From: Pontibaca methylaminivorans
GTDB taxonomy: Bacteria; Pseudomonadota; Alphaproteobacteria; Rhodobacterales; Rhodobacteraceae
Direction of reading: 5' to 3'
DNA: 64,000 nt
Assembly: GCF_900156525.1 (NCBI RefSeq)
Contig: NZ_FTPS01000001.1
Location: 930,001 to 994,000, forward strand
In this document: positions 27,520 through 37,687 of the stretch, piece by piece
How positions within the stretch are numbered: position 1 is the first letter of the stretch
Layout: each line of letters begins with the position of its first letter
The notes under the pieces: model-generated
The model's database searches: none
What the model was told of the DNA's origin: nothing
The model's input: the letters and a program-made list of their open reading frames with translations, nothing else
Made by a program: the position numbers and the translations under genes

Positions 27520-28038
27520 TCAGGCACGGGCCTGTTCACGCTTCAGCTTCTGCATCTTGCGGGTGATCATCTGCCGCCGCATCGGCGTCAGGTAGTCGAT
27601 GAACAGCCGCCCGTTCAGGTGGTCGATCTCGTGCTGGACGCAGGTCGCCCAAAGCCCGTCGAAACCGGCCCTCCGCTCGCGCCCGTCGCGGTCGATCCAT
27701 GTCACCTCGACCTCGGCCGGGCGGGTGATCTCGGCATATTGCTCGGGGATCGAAAGGCAGCCTTCCTCGTACACGCTCGTTTCCTCGGACGTGGCCGTCA
27801 CCTCTGGGTTGAACATGATCAGCGGGCGCGGCTCCGCGCCCTCTTCCTTCACGCAGTCCAGAACGATCAGCCGCGAAAGCACCCCGACCTGCGGCGCGGC
27901 AAGCCCGATGCCCGGCGCGTCATACATGGTTTCAAGCATCTCGTCGGCAAGCCGGCGCAGCTCGTCGTCAAGATCGGCAACCGGCGCACAGAGCTTTTTC
28001 AGGCGCGGGTCCGGGTGGATCAGGATGGGGCGTATCAT
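27520..28038 (-). CDS. def: Peptide deformylase
   Basis: Metalloenzyme (172 residues) that removes the formyl group from new proteins. All three motifs are present: motif 1 GIGLAAPQVG, motif 2 EEGCLSIPE with the metal-binding Cys, and motif 3 QHEIDHLNG with HExxH. It is the first gene of def-fmt. There is no obvious ribosome-binding site before the ATG. Divergent from the aminotransferase gene across 97 bp. Confidence 0.95.
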   Translation of the reverse strand: MIRPILIHPDPRLKKLCAPVADLDDELRRLADEMLETMYDAPGIGLAAPQVGVLSRLIVLDCVKEEGAEPRPLIMFNPEVTATSEETSVYEEGCLSIPEQYAEITRPAEVEVTWIDRDGRERRAGFDGLWATCVQHEIDHLNGRLFIDYLTPMRRQMITRKMQKLKREQARA

Positions 28039-28135
28039 GGGGTTGATTTAAGAGATCGCCGCGCAGCCTTCAACGCCCCTTTGCCCCGCCGCGGGCCTGC
28101 GTTAGCTTCGCGCCCGGAAGCGGAAGGAACAGACC

Positions 28136-29308
28136 ATGGATTTCGACACTCCGATCGAGCGGCGCGGCAGCCATTGCATCAAATGGGACCAGATGGAGGC
28201 GCGCTATGGCGTGCCCGCTGATGATGGCCTAGCGATGTGGGTTGCGGACATGGATTTCCACATGGCCGGGGTGGTGCAGCGGGCGCTGCGCGAACAGGTC
28301 GATCACGGCATCCTCGGCTATCCCGATCTCGATACGCGCTACCGCGAGGCGATCTGCTGGTGGATGAAGCACCGCCATGGCTGGCAGGTCGCGCCGGAGT
28401 CGATCTTCACCACCACCGGGCTCGTCGCCGGGGTGGCGCTGTGTCTTGATGCCTACACCGAACCGGGCGACGGGGTGGTGCTGTTCACGCCGGTCTATCA
28501 CGCTTTTGCCCGTGCCATCAGGAGCGCCGGGCGACGGGTGGTCGAATGTCCGCTGATCAACGACGCCGGGCGTTACGAGATGGATTTCGCCGCGGCCGAT
28601 GCGGCCATGGACGGGTCGGAGCGCATGGTGATTCTCTGCTCGCCCCACAATCCCGGCGGGCGGGTCTGGACGCGCGAGGAATTGCGGGGGCTTGCCGATT
28701 TCGCCCGCCGTCACGACCTGATCCTGATCTCGGACGAGGTTCATCACGATCTGGTCTATCCGGGCCATGTCCACCTGCCGATGGCGAATGCCGCGCCCGA
28801 GATCGAAGAGCGCCTGCTCATGCTGACCGCGCCCTCCAAGACCTTCAACATCGCCGGGCTGCACAGCGGCAACGTGATCATCCCCGACCCCGGCCTGCGG
28901 GCGCGTTTCGCCGCGCGGATGGAGGCGCTCGCGATCTCGCCGAATTCTCCCGGCCAGGTCGCGACCATCGCCGCCTATTCGCCCGAAGGGGCTGAGTGGG
29001 TTGACGGGCTGATGCGCTATCTCGACGGCAACCGGCAGGTTTTTGACGCGGCCGTCAATGCGGTTCCGGGGCTTGCGTCGATGCCGCTCGAGGCGACCTA
29101 TCTGTCCTGGGTGGATTTCTCGGGCACCGGGATGGCGCCGGCCGAGTTCATTGCCCGGGTCGAAAAAGGCGCGCGCATCGCCGCCAATCACGGCGAGTCC
29201 TTCGGTGCGGGAGGCGGAAATTTCCTGCGCTTCAACATCGCCATGCCGCGCCGGCGGATCGAGGAAGCCGCCGCCCGGCTGCAGGAGGCTTTCGCCGACC
29301 TGCAATGA
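28136..29308 (+). CDS. patB: PLP-dependent C-S lyase / aminotransferase, PatB-MalY type
   Basis: Fold-type I PLP enzyme (390 residues) that probably cleaves cystathionine or cysteine S-conjugates. The PatB/MalY group is recognised from the start (FDTPIERRGSHCIKWD), the VADMDF motif, CSPHNPGGRVWT, the PLP-contacting ISDEVHHDL and the Schiff-base lysine in APSKTFNIAG. A ribosome-binding site (GGAAGGAA) precedes the ATG. No sulfur-metabolism genes are adjacent, so the physiological substrate is uncertain. Confidence 0.82.
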   Translation: MDFDTPIERRGSHCIKWDQMEARYGVPADDGLAMWVADMDFHMAGVVQRALREQVDHGILGYPDLDTRYREAICWWMKHRHGWQVAPESIFTTTGLVAGVALCLDAYTEPGDGVVLFTPVYHAFARAIRSAGRRVVECPLINDAGRYEMDFAAADAAMDGSERMVILCSPHNPGGRVWTREELRGLADFARRHDLILISDEVHHDLVYPGHVHLPMANAAPEIEERLLMLTAPSKTFNIAGLHSGNVIIPDPGLRARFAARMEALAISPNSPGQVATIAAYSPEGAEWVDGLMRYLDGNRQVFDAAVNAVPGLASMPLEATYLSWVDFSGTGMAPAEFIARVEKGARIAANHGESFGAGGGNFLRFNIAMPRRRIEEAAARLQEAFADLQ

Positions 29309-29350
29309 CCCTGCCCGGCGGGCACGGACAACCCATAGCCGGGCCTGTTC

Positions 29351-29701
29351 TTACCCTCGCGTCAGGAGCCCCGCCGGGGCCTCTTCGGCGCGGCAGAAAT
29401 CCGCGGGGGCGTGATCGGACACGGCGGTGCTGCGCTTGAATTCATAGCGCATCTCGCCGTCTTCGGCCTCGGCGGCGATGACGAGGCACTGATAGATCGG
29501 GCGCGCGCCCTCCAGCAGTTCCACGAGGCCGCGCAGCGGCGGCGTGGTTTCATCCTCTACCGCGAAACCGTTGCGCCAGAGCCGCAGCACCGGATAGCTT
29601 GCGCCGTCGGCCTGCACGCGCAGGCGGCTTTTCTTCTTGAGCCCGGCACGCCGGGCGGCGTGGAGCCGCTCCTGCAGCTCCTCGGGCAGATAGGTGGTCA
29701 T
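29351..29701 (-). CDS. Conserved hypothetical protein, possibly PilZ-like
   Basis: A 116-residue protein starting MTTYLPEELQERLHAARRAG, followed by a basic stretch (KKKSRLRV) and a beta-rich region (YPVLRLWRNGFAVEDE). The spacing of the Arg cluster and the later xxNGFAV resembles a PilZ-type beta barrel, but the canonical DxSxxG motif is absent, so this is only a suggestion. A good ribosome-binding site (GGGGGAG) supports the start at 29701. It lies 127 bp downstream of a receiver-domain gene on the same strand; the two may work together. Confidence 0.6.
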   Translation of the reverse strand: MTTYLPEELQERLHAARRAGLKKKSRLRVQADGASYPVLRLWRNGFAVEDETTPPLRGLVELLEGARPIYQCLVIAAEAEDGEMRYEFKRSTAVSDHAPADFCRAEEAPAGLLTRG

Positions 29702-29828
29702 GCTGCTCCCCCCATTTGGCAGATCATGATCGCAGACAAATGAAAGGATGGCCCATGGCGCCATGGAATCAAGAGATTCGATGCAAGCGCCCGCAGATTT
29801 CCGCCGCCCCGCGCGATGCCTGCGGCAT

Positions 29829-30191
29829 TCAGCGCTGGGTCGCGTAATGTTCCACCATGGCCGCCAGATCCTCGGGCGGGGTGCGGCTCTGGACATAGGC
29901 ACAGGCGTTGGCGCTGTGGGCAAAGATCGAGCCGTCGGAAAAGAAGCTGGTGTTGGTGACGAAGATCACCCGCGCCTCGGGGCGGCGGTAGCTGGCGAAA
30001 TCCGAAATCGCGAGCGCGCTGCCGTCGCCAAGCACGAGGTCGAGCACGATGATTTCGAAATCGCTGCGGCACAGCGCCAGAATCGCCGCTTCCTGATCGT
30101 GGACAAGCGTCACCAGCGCGCCCTGCCGCTCCAGGTGGCGTTGCCACAGCCGCCCAAGTTCGGGCTCGCTTTCGACGATCAGGACCTGCAT
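29829..30191 (-). CDS. Stand-alone response-regulator receiver domain, degenerate
   Basis: A single receiver domain (120 residues). The phospho-acceptor Asp is kept (IIVLDLVLGDGSAL). The acidic pair usually written DD appears as ES in VLIVESEPEL, and the Lys of the usual KP motif is missing (VQSRTPPEDL). The Thr/Ser switch may be in VTNTS. No output domain follows. With two pocket residues changed, metal-dependent phosphorylation may be weak or lost. No histidine kinase is adjacent. An 18-bp inverted repeat lies 41 bp upstream. Confidence 0.75.
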   Translation of the reverse strand: MQVLIVESEPELGRLWQRHLERQGALVTLVHDQEAAILALCRSDFEIIVLDLVLGDGSALAISDFASYRRPEARVIFVTNTSFFSDGSIFAHSANACAYVQSRTPPEDLAAMVEHYATQR

Positions 30192-30419
30192 CACATCACC
30201 CGGGTCACGGCCGTCTGACTGCCGGCTCTCTCTCACCTTATATGGTGAGGCGGAGATAATCGCTAATCATTTCTCAAGCTAGGTAAACGGCTCTGCCGCT
30301 TTCATCGGGCTATTGCAGATCGGTTTACGATCCGCTTGAACCGCACGGGATTGTTAGCCGGAGTTCGCTGCCATGCCGCCTGTCCGCCCCGTTCCGCGCC
30401 CCCTGCCGCCGGTGCCGCG
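30192..30419. other. Intergenic region between the receiver gene and cobD, with inverted repeats
   Basis: 228 bp upstream of two divergent genes. It contains CTCACC-ttatat-GGTGAG (30232-30249) and a shorter palindrome GATCG-gttta-CGATC (30318-30332). No cobalamin riboswitch signature was found before cobD. Promoters are not clear. Confidence 0.4.
30232..30249. promoter_or_regulatory. Perfect 6+6 inverted repeat, possible operator
   Basis: CTCACC-TTATAT-GGTGAG. The AT-only centre within GC-rich DNA and the position 41 bp before the receiver gene fit a binding site for a dimeric regulator or a -10 region; no known motif was matched. Confidence 0.4.
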
Positions 30420-31337
30420 ATGAGCACCGGCCTGCCGCTGTTCCTTGCGCTGATTCTCGACGCCATGTTCGGAGAACCGGCCTGGCTCTGGAGCCGCGTG
30501 CCGCATCCGGCGGTGCTGCTCGGGCGGCTGGTCGGGGCGCTCGAACGGGCGCTGAACCGCGGCGCGGGGCGGCGCGGCAAAGGTGTCCTCGCGGTGGCGG
30601 CGCTTGGCGCGGGGGCGGTGCTTGCCGGGCTGCTGATCGCGCAGGCCGGGCCAGTGGTCGAGGCGCTGGCCGCCGCGATCCTGCTGGCGCAGCGCTCGCT
30701 GGTTCAGCACGTGCAGGACGTGAGCGCGGCGCTGCGGCGCTCGACCGCGGAGGGGCGCACCATGGTTGCGCGAATCGTGAGCCGCGACTGCAGCGCCATG
30801 GATGATGCAGAGGTTGCCCGCGCGGCCATCGAAAGCGCGGCCGAAAACCTTTCCGACGGAATCGTGGCGCCGGCCTTCTGGTTCCTGATCGGCGGCTTGC
30901 CGGGAATGCTGCTCTACAAGGCGGTGAACACGGCCGACAGCATGATCGGCTATCGCAACGAGCGTTTCGAGCGGTTCGGCTGGGCGGCGGCGCGGCTTGA
31001 CGATCTGCTGAACCTGATCCCTGCCCGGCTGACGGGGTTCATGCTGGCCGCCCTGTCGGGGCAACTGCGGCACTGGCGCGCCATCGCCGCAGATGCGGGT
31101 GTGCAGCGCTCGCCCAATGCCGGCTGGCCCGAGGCGGCGATGGCGCGCGCGCTTGGCGTCGCGCTCGCCGGGCCGCGCAGCTATGACGGGCAGAAGCGCG
31201 ACCTGCCCTGGGTGAACGGCGGCGGGCGGCGCGAGATCGGCGCGGCGGATATCGACCGCGCCGTTGCCCTGCTCTGGCGTCCCTGGGGCCTGCTGCTCGT
31301 GTTTGCGCTGGTGGTCGGCCTGACCGACTGGTTCTGA
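30420..31337 (+). CDS. cobD: Adenosylcobinamide-phosphate synthase
   Basis: Membrane enzyme (305 residues; CbiB in the anaerobic nomenclature) that attaches the aminopropanol arm to adenosylcobyric acid in B12 synthesis. Seen are [22 protein letters not shown] at the start (family motif DxxxGEP), [14 protein letters not shown] and [18 protein letters not shown], with about five hydrophobic segments. The start at 30420 (MSTGLPLFL) is chosen from family length; no strong ribosome-binding site is seen. It is convergent with phnM, 8 bp apart. No other cob gene is in the window. Confidence 0.9.
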   Translation: MSTGLPLFLALILDAMFGEPAWLWSRVPHPAVLLGRLVGALERALNRGAGRRGKGVLAVAALGAGAVLAGLLIAQAGPVVEALAAAILLAQRSLVQHVQDVSAALRRSTAEGRTMVARIVSRDCSAMDDAEVARAAIESAAENLSDGIVAPAFWFLIGGLPGMLLYKAVNTADSMIGYRNERFERFGWAAARLDDLLNLIPARLTGFMLAALSGQLRHWRAIAADAGVQRSPNAGWPEAAMARALGVALAGPRSYDGQKRDLPWVNGGGRREIGAADIDRAVALLWRPWGLLLVFALVVGLTDWF

Positions 31338-31345
31338 GCCAGGTG

Positions 31346-32533
31346 TCAGGCGCCGGCGAAGAAGCGCGCGCCGACCGGACCTGAAAGATACGTGAGGACG
31401 CCCCCCGCCATCACCGCCGCGACCCGGCGCGTTTCGCGATCCAGCACCAGCAGATCGGCCCGTTTCCCCGGCTCGAGGCTGCCCCGGTCCCCGAGCCCCA
31501 GAACCCGCGCCGGCCCGGCCGAGACGAGGCTCCAGGCCTGCTCCAGACCGCAAAGCCCCAGATCGGCAAGCAGGAGCGCCGCGCGGCGGGGCGAGGGATA
31601 GTGGTAATCCGACGCCAGCGCATCGCAAAGCCCGGCCGCGACAAGGTCGCGCGCGCTCACGTTGCCCTCGTGCGAGGCACCGCGCACCACATTGGGGGCG
31701 CCAAGAACGATGGAATCGCCGCCTGTGCGGGCGGCCTCGGCCGCATGGCGGGTTTCGGGAAACTCCGCGATGCGCACACCGCGCCGGCGCCATTGCTCGC
31801 GCGTTGCGGCGTCGGCGTCGTCATGGCTTCCCATCCGCACCCCCTGCGCCACCAGCCGCGCCGTCAGGCGGTCGAGCGCGTCCGGCACCTCGGCACGTCG
31901 GGCATGAAGCGCCTGCATCAGGGCAAGATGGCGCTCGGGGTTGCGCCCGGCCTTCAGCGCCTGCCCGGCAAGGCGCGCGGGGCGGCGCCCATCCGCGAGG
32001 CGCGCATGTGGCAGATGATCGTTGAAAACAAGGTAGCGCACTCCGAAACCGGCAAGCAGGTCGGGAAGGCGCTCGAAATCGTCGAGCATATGCGTCTCGA
32101 AACGCAGCTGCGGGATCAGGTCGGTTGCAAGCCTGGGGCGGGCCTCGTGGATCGCCCGCAGGATGGTGGCGGCGAATTCCGGGCTGCGCAGCCCGCCTTC
32201 CCAGCTGTGGAACTGCGCCAGCACGGCCGTGGTGATGCCGTTCGCGGCAAGCTCGGCCTCGGTTGCGACGATGCCGGCGCGGGGGTCGTTCATCGCGCCC
32301 CGGCGTGGCGCCACGTGGCGCTCGAACCCGTCGCCATGAAGATCGACAATGCCGGGCAGGATCAGATATCCGGAAAGATCGACGCGCCGCCCTGCGCGTT
32401 CGCTCTGGATCACGCCATCGGCGATCGACATCCGCCCGCGTTGCAGTCCCCCGCCCGGGCGGAGAACCTCCGCCCCCTCGAGGTCAAGCGCGAGCGCGCT
32501 CACGGGCCGCGCCCCGGAAAACGGGTTTTGCAT
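31346..32533 (-). CDS. phnM: Alpha-D-ribose 1-methylphosphonate 5-triphosphate diphosphatase-like amidohydrolase
   Basis: Amidohydrolase-superfamily protein (395 residues). PhnM removes pyrophosphate in the carbon-phosphorus lyase pathway. Visible are the metal motif LPGIVDLHGDGFERH, the FNDHLPH stretch, GSHDDAD and SDYHYPS, all typical of PhnM. The start at 32533 (MQNPFSG) is chosen for family length; the longer frame adds unrelated residues. No phnGHIJKL genes are nearby: neighbours are cobD and groEL. It may be a dispersed member of the pathway or a paralogue with another phosphate-ester substrate. Confidence 0.82.
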   Translation of the reverse strand: MQNPFSGARPVSALALDLEGAEVLRPGGGLQRGRMSIADGVIQSERAGRRVDLSGYLILPGIVDLHGDGFERHVAPRRGAMNDPRAGIVATEAELAANGITTAVLAQFHSWEGGLRSPEFAATILRAIHEARPRLATDLIPQLRFETHMLDDFERLPDLLAGFGVRYLVFNDHLPHARLADGRRPARLAGQALKAGRNPERHLALMQALHARRAEVPDALDRLTARLVAQGVRMGSHDDADAATREQWRRRGVRIAEFPETRHAAEAARTGGDSIVLGAPNVVRGASHEGNVSARDLVAAGLCDALASDYHYPSPRRAALLLADLGLCGLEQAWSLVSAGPARVLGLGDRGSLEPGKRADLLVLDRETRRVAAVMAGGVLTYLSGPVGARFFAGA

Positions 32534-32645
32534 GTGTCGCACATGGGGAATGTCGCGGGCCGTGGTCGCATGACCCGGGCATAGGCCGTTTGCACACGGC
32601 TGGAAAGAGCCGCCATCCGCCCCCGCCAAGGATGAAACGGCCGCC

Positions 32646-32678
32646 AAAAGAAAGGGGCCGCCCCGAAAGGACGGCCCC
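32646..32678 (-). terminator. Intrinsic terminator of groES-groEL
   Basis: On the minus strand the stem GGGGCCG...CGGCCCC (32672-32678 and 32654-32660, extended by 2 bp across one mismatch) is followed by TTTCTTTT. It lies 25 bp after the groEL stop codon. Confidence 0.85.
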
Positions 32679-32702
32679 CGATGTCGCGACAGGCGTAGCG
32701 GA

Positions 32703-34388
<1,686 letters not shown>

Positions 34389-34406
34389 TCAGGAAAGGGG
34401 CAGTGT

Positions 34407-34718
34407 TCAGGCAGCTTTCGCAGCCTTGCCGCCACCGATGATTCCCATGATGTCGCTTTCCTTCATGATGAGCAGTTCTTCACCATCAAGGTTGATCTCC
34501 GTGCCCGACCACTTGCCGAACAGGACGCGATCGCCTTCCTTGACATCAGGCGTGATGCGCTTGCCGCTTTCGTCGCGGGCACCTTCGCCCACGGCAACCA
34601 CGACGCCCTCGGCGGGCTTTTCCTTGGCGGTGTCGGGAATGATCAGCCCGCCGGAGGTCTTTTCTTCGCTTTCCACGCGACGGACCAGCACACGGTCATG
34701 AAGGGGAGTGAATGCCAT
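34407..34718 (-). CDS. groS: Co-chaperonin GroES (10 kDa)
   Basis: Lid subunit of the GroEL chaperonin (103 residues). Conserved start [19 protein letters not shown], mobile-loop stretch [15 protein letters not shown], and [16 protein letters not shown]. The start at 34718 follows AAGGAG; an upstream in-frame ATG adds only seven residues that do not belong to the family. First gene of the operon under a sigma-70-like promoter and a CIRCE operator. Confidence 0.97.
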   Translation of the reverse strand: MAFTPLHDRVLVRRVESEEKTSGGLIIPDTAKEKPAEGVVVAVGEGARDESGKRITPDVKEGDRVLFGKWSGTEINLDGEELLIMKESDIMGIIGGGKAAKAA

Positions 34719-34779
34719 CTTTGCAGCTCCTTGGCTCAAAGGTTGTTAATCTCCTGGCGCCCTGTTTCCAGCGGCGCTG

Positions 34780-34806
34780 TTAGCACTCTCCGCATCAGAG
34801 TGATAA
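34780..34806 (-). promoter_or_regulatory. CIRCE operator (HrcA binding site)
   Basis: TTAGCACTC, nine bases, GAGTGATAA. One base differs from the CIRCE consensus (right arm GAGTGCTAA). It lies just downstream of the predicted groES transcription start, 62-88 bp before the start codon, the standard position for repression by HrcA. Confidence 0.93.
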
Positions 34807-34814
34807 CAGGTTTT

Positions 34815-34843
34815 CGCTTACGCAAGATCACCGCTCCTGTCAA
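34815..34843 (-). promoter_or_regulatory. Promoter of groES-groEL
   Basis: On the minus strand, -35 TTGACA (34838-34843), a 17-nt spacer and -10 TAAGCG (34815-34820). CIRCE starts nine bases downstream of the -10. The same hexamer pair and spacing are found before rpsD. Confidence 0.65.
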
Positions 34844-35015
34844 GCATCCGGTCGGGCAATTTGCCCCTGTTTTCCGCATGAAGCGCGCCCGCCGCCCCTG
34901 CCCGCATGTTGCCTGCCCGCAACGACCGGTGACGACCCCGTGACAAGGCGCCCGTGACAAGGCGGCGGCGGCTTTCTATAAGGCGCAGAGTTTCAGTCAC
35001 GAGGGAAACCCGCCC

Positions 35016-35939
35016 ATGACAATCCTGGTTTTCGGCCACAAGGCACCCGACACCGATTCCACCGGTTCGCCGCTGATCTGGGCCTGGTATCTGACCGAGG
35101 TGAAAGGCACCCCGGCCCGCGCCGTGCTGCTTGGCGCGCCGAATACCGAGGCGGCCTTCATGCTGGATCACTGGGGGCTCGAAAAACCGGAAATCGTCAC
35201 GGATGTGGCGGATGGCGCTGCCTGCGTGGTGGTCGATACCAACAATCCGGGGGAACTTCCCGACAACATCAACAACGCCGACGTGCAGGCGATCATCGAC
35301 CATCACAAGCTGGCCGGCGGGCTGGTGACGAAGGGGCCGATCGACATCACCATGCGCCCGCTCGCCTGCACCGCGACCATCATGCACGACCTGATCGGCC
35401 CCGGGGACATGGCGCGGATGCCGGATGCGCTCAAGGGCGCGATGCTGAGCTGCATCCTCTCGGACACGATGCATTACCGCTCGCCCACCACCACCGATCA
35501 CGACAGGACGGTGGCCGAATCGCTCGCCGCGGATCTCGGCATCGACGTCGATGATTACGTGGCGCGGATGTTCGCTGCGAAATCCGACGTGTCGCGCTTT
35601 TCGGATGCCGATCTGCTGAAGATGGATTCCAAGAAATACGAGGTCGGCGGCAAGACGTTCCGGGTCTCGGTTCTGGAAACCACATCGCCCGACACGGTGC
35701 TGGCGCGCAAGGCCGGGCTGATCGGCGCCATGGGCGCGGTGGCGGCGGATGACGGCGCCGACGAGGTGCTGCTGTTCGTGGTCGATATCCTGAACGAGCA
35801 GGCCACGCTCCTGATCCCGAACGACGTCGTGCGCGGCTGTGCGGAAAAGAGCTTTGGCGTGCAGGTCGAGGGCGACGCCGTGCTGCTGCCCGGAATTGTC
35901 AGCCGCAAGAAGCAGATCGTTCCCGTTCTCGCGCTCTGA
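35016..35939 (+). CDS. ppaC: Manganese-dependent inorganic pyrophosphatase (family II)
   Basis: Hydrolyses pyrophosphate to phosphate (307 residues). DHH-family motifs are clear: GHKAPDTDS at the start, VVDTNN, IDHHK (the DHH motif), and the C-terminal DHHA2 domain including SRKKQIVPVL at the end. The length is standard and there are no CBS inserts. GAGGGAAA precedes the ATG. The gene stands alone between groES and the osmoprotectant transporter. Confidence 0.93.
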   Translation: MTILVFGHKAPDTDSTGSPLIWAWYLTEVKGTPARAVLLGAPNTEAAFMLDHWGLEKPEIVTDVADGAACVVVDTNNPGELPDNINNADVQAIIDHHKLAGGLVTKGPIDITMRPLACTATIMHDLIGPGDMARMPDALKGAMLSCILSDTMHYRSPTTTDHDRTVAESLAADLGIDVDDYVARMFAAKSDVSRFSDADLLKMDSKKYEVGGKTFRVSVLETTSPDTVLARKAGLIGAMGAVAADDGADEVLLFVVDILNEQATLLIPNDVVRGCAEKSFGVQVEGDAVLLPGIVSRKKQIVPVLAL

Positions 35940-35948
35940 GGAACCGGC

Positions 35949-36746
35949 TCAGGCCGCGGCCCTGCCCTGCGCCCGGCCGCGGCGCGACAGGCGGTTTTCA
36001 AGCTGTACGAAGGCGTCGTGGATCAGCACCGCGAACAGCCCGACGATCAGCCCGCCCTGAAGCACATAGGCCGTGTTGTTGGTCAGCAGCCCGGCGATGA
36101 TCGGCTCGCCCAGGGTGCGCGCGGCCACGGTCGATCCGATGGTCGCCGTGCCGAGCGAAATCATCACCGACACGCGCACCCCGGCCAGGATCACCGGCGC
36201 GGCAAGCGGCAGCTCCACCTGAAAAAGCCGCTGCATCCGGTCCAGCCCCATGCCGCGCGCGGCCTCCATGGTGCGGGGCGGCAGCGTCGTGAACGCGGTC
36301 AGCGAATTTTCAAAGATCGGCAACAGCCCGTAGAGGAACAGCGCCACCAGCGTCGGCCACGCGCCAAAGCCGAGCGCCGGGACCGCAAGCGCCAGCACCG
36401 CCACCGGCGGAAAGGACTGGCCGATATTGGTGATGGTGCGCGACAGCGGGCGGAAGGCGGCACCCGACGGGCGGGTCACGAACACCGCGAGCGAAACCGC
36501 GACAAGCGTCGCCGCAAGGCTTGCCAGCGCGACCAGCAGCAGGTGGTTCAGCGACAGCGACAGGATCGAGGTGCGGGCATAGATCGCCGCCTCGGGCCGG
36601 GGCGCGAAGGGCGCGAACAGCCAGGTGAACCCGTCCGGCGCCAGCACGAGCCCGAGCAGGAACACAACCAGCGCCATGCGCAGGATATTCGCCGGGCGCA
36701 GCAGTCGGCGCGGCGGCGCGGGGGCGGCGGTTGCGGGCTCAGACAT
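35949..36746 (-). CDS. yehW: Osmoprotectant-type ABC transporter permease (YehW-like)
   Basis: Inner-membrane permease (265 residues) with about six transmembrane segments and the EAA-like loop EAARGMGLDRMQRLFQVELP that docks the ATPase. It is the fourth gene of osmF-yehY-yehX-yehW, the same order as in E. coli. The start at 36746 (MSEPATA) overlaps the ATPase gene by 8 bp. The system probably imports a low-affinity betaine-like solute; the substrate is not proven here. Confidence 0.82.
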   Translation of the reverse strand: MSEPATAAPAPPRRLLRPANILRMALVVFLLGLVLAPDGFTWLFAPFAPRPEAAIYARTSILSLSLNHLLLVALASLAATLVAVSLAVFVTRPSGAAFRPLSRTITNIGQSFPPVAVLALAVPALGFGAWPTLVALFLYGLLPIFENSLTAFTTLPPRTMEAARGMGLDRMQRLFQVELPLAAPVILAGVRVSVMISLGTATIGSTVAARTLGEPIIAGLLTNNTAYVLQGGLIVGLFAVLIHDAFVQLENRLSRRGRAQGRAAA

Positions 36747-37680
36747 GCTGTTCGACCCGGTGGCGGATCGCCTCGAGCGTGACCCGCCCGACGCAGCGCC
36801 CGTCGCGCTCGACCGGCACGGCGCTGCGCCCCGACCAGAGGCAGGCGGACAGCGCATCGCGCAGGCTTGCGGTTTCGGGCAGGGTGTCGCCCTCGGCCCG
36901 GCCGGGCTCGGTCAGGTCGGCGACCGGGATCAGCGACAGCAGGCGCATCGGCCGTTCGGCATCGCCCACCATGTCGGCGACAAAACCGGTTGCGGGGCGG
37001 GCGACGATCTCTTCGGGCGTGCCGTATTGCACGAGCCGCCCCTGATCCATGACGCCAACGCGGTCGCCAAGGCGGATCGCCTCGTCCATGTCATGGGTCA
37101 CCAGCACGATGGTCGAGCCGAGATGGCGCTGGATGCCCCGAAGATCCTCCTGCGCGCGGGTGCGGATGATCGGATCGAGCGCGCCGAAGGGTTCGTCCAT
37201 GAGCAGCAGATCGGGCCGCGAGGCCAGCGCGCGCGCCACCCCCACGCGCTGCGCCTGCCCGCCCGAAAGCTCCTGCGGATAGCGGTCGCGGAACCCGGCC
37301 GGGTCCATGCCGAACAAGGTCAGAAGCTCATCCACCCGCGCCTCGATCCGGGCTGCCGGCCAGCCGAGCAGGCGCGGCACGGCGGCGATGTTGCGCGCCA
37401 CCGTCTGATGCGGAAACAGCCCGTGGCCCTGGATCACGTAACCGATGCGCCGGCGCAGCAGATGCGGGGCGATGGCGCGCGTCGGCTCGCCGTTGATGCG
37501 CACCTCGCCCGCGCTGGGCTCGACCAATCGGTTGATCATGCGCAGAAGCGTGGTCTTGCCCGACCCCGAAGTGCCGACAATGGCCGTGATGGTGCCGGAG
37601 TCGATCACCATGGAAACGGAATCCACGGCTTTCACGGCGCCGTAAACCCTGGTGATGCGGTCGATCTCGATCCGGCTCAT
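36739..37680 (-). CDS. yehX: Osmoprotectant-type ABC transporter ATP-binding protein (YehX-like)
   Basis: ABC ATPase (313 residues) of the ProV/OpuCA/YehX group. Walker A GTSGSGKTTLL, signature LSGGQAQRVGVARAL, Walker B LLLMDEPFGALDP, switch His in VTHDMDEA. A C-terminal extension of about 80 residues may be a CBS-like regulatory region (RSAVPVERDGRCVGRVTLEA). It lies 7 bp after the permease gene at 37688 and overlaps the next permease gene by 8 bp. Confidence 0.88.
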   Translation of the reverse strand: MSRIEIDRITRVYGAVKAVDSVSMVIDSGTITAIVGTSGSGKTTLLRMINRLVEPSAGEVRINGEPTRAIAPHLLRRRIGYVIQGHGLFPHQTVARNIAAVPRLLGWPAARIEARVDELLTLFGMDPAGFRDRYPQELSGGQAQRVGVARALASRPDLLLMDEPFGALDPIIRTRAQEDLRGIQRHLGSTIVLVTHDMDEAIRLGDRVGVMDQGRLVQYGTPEEIVARPATGFVADMVGDAERPMRLLSLIPVADLTEPGRAEGDTLPETASLRDALSACLWSGRSAVPVERDGRCVGRVTLEAIRHRVEQHV

Positions 37681-37687
37681 GTCGGCC

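Noticed and set aside
30250..30419. Cobalamin riboswitch before cobD
   Set aside because: No B12-box-like sequence (GCCACTG) and no fitting fold was found.
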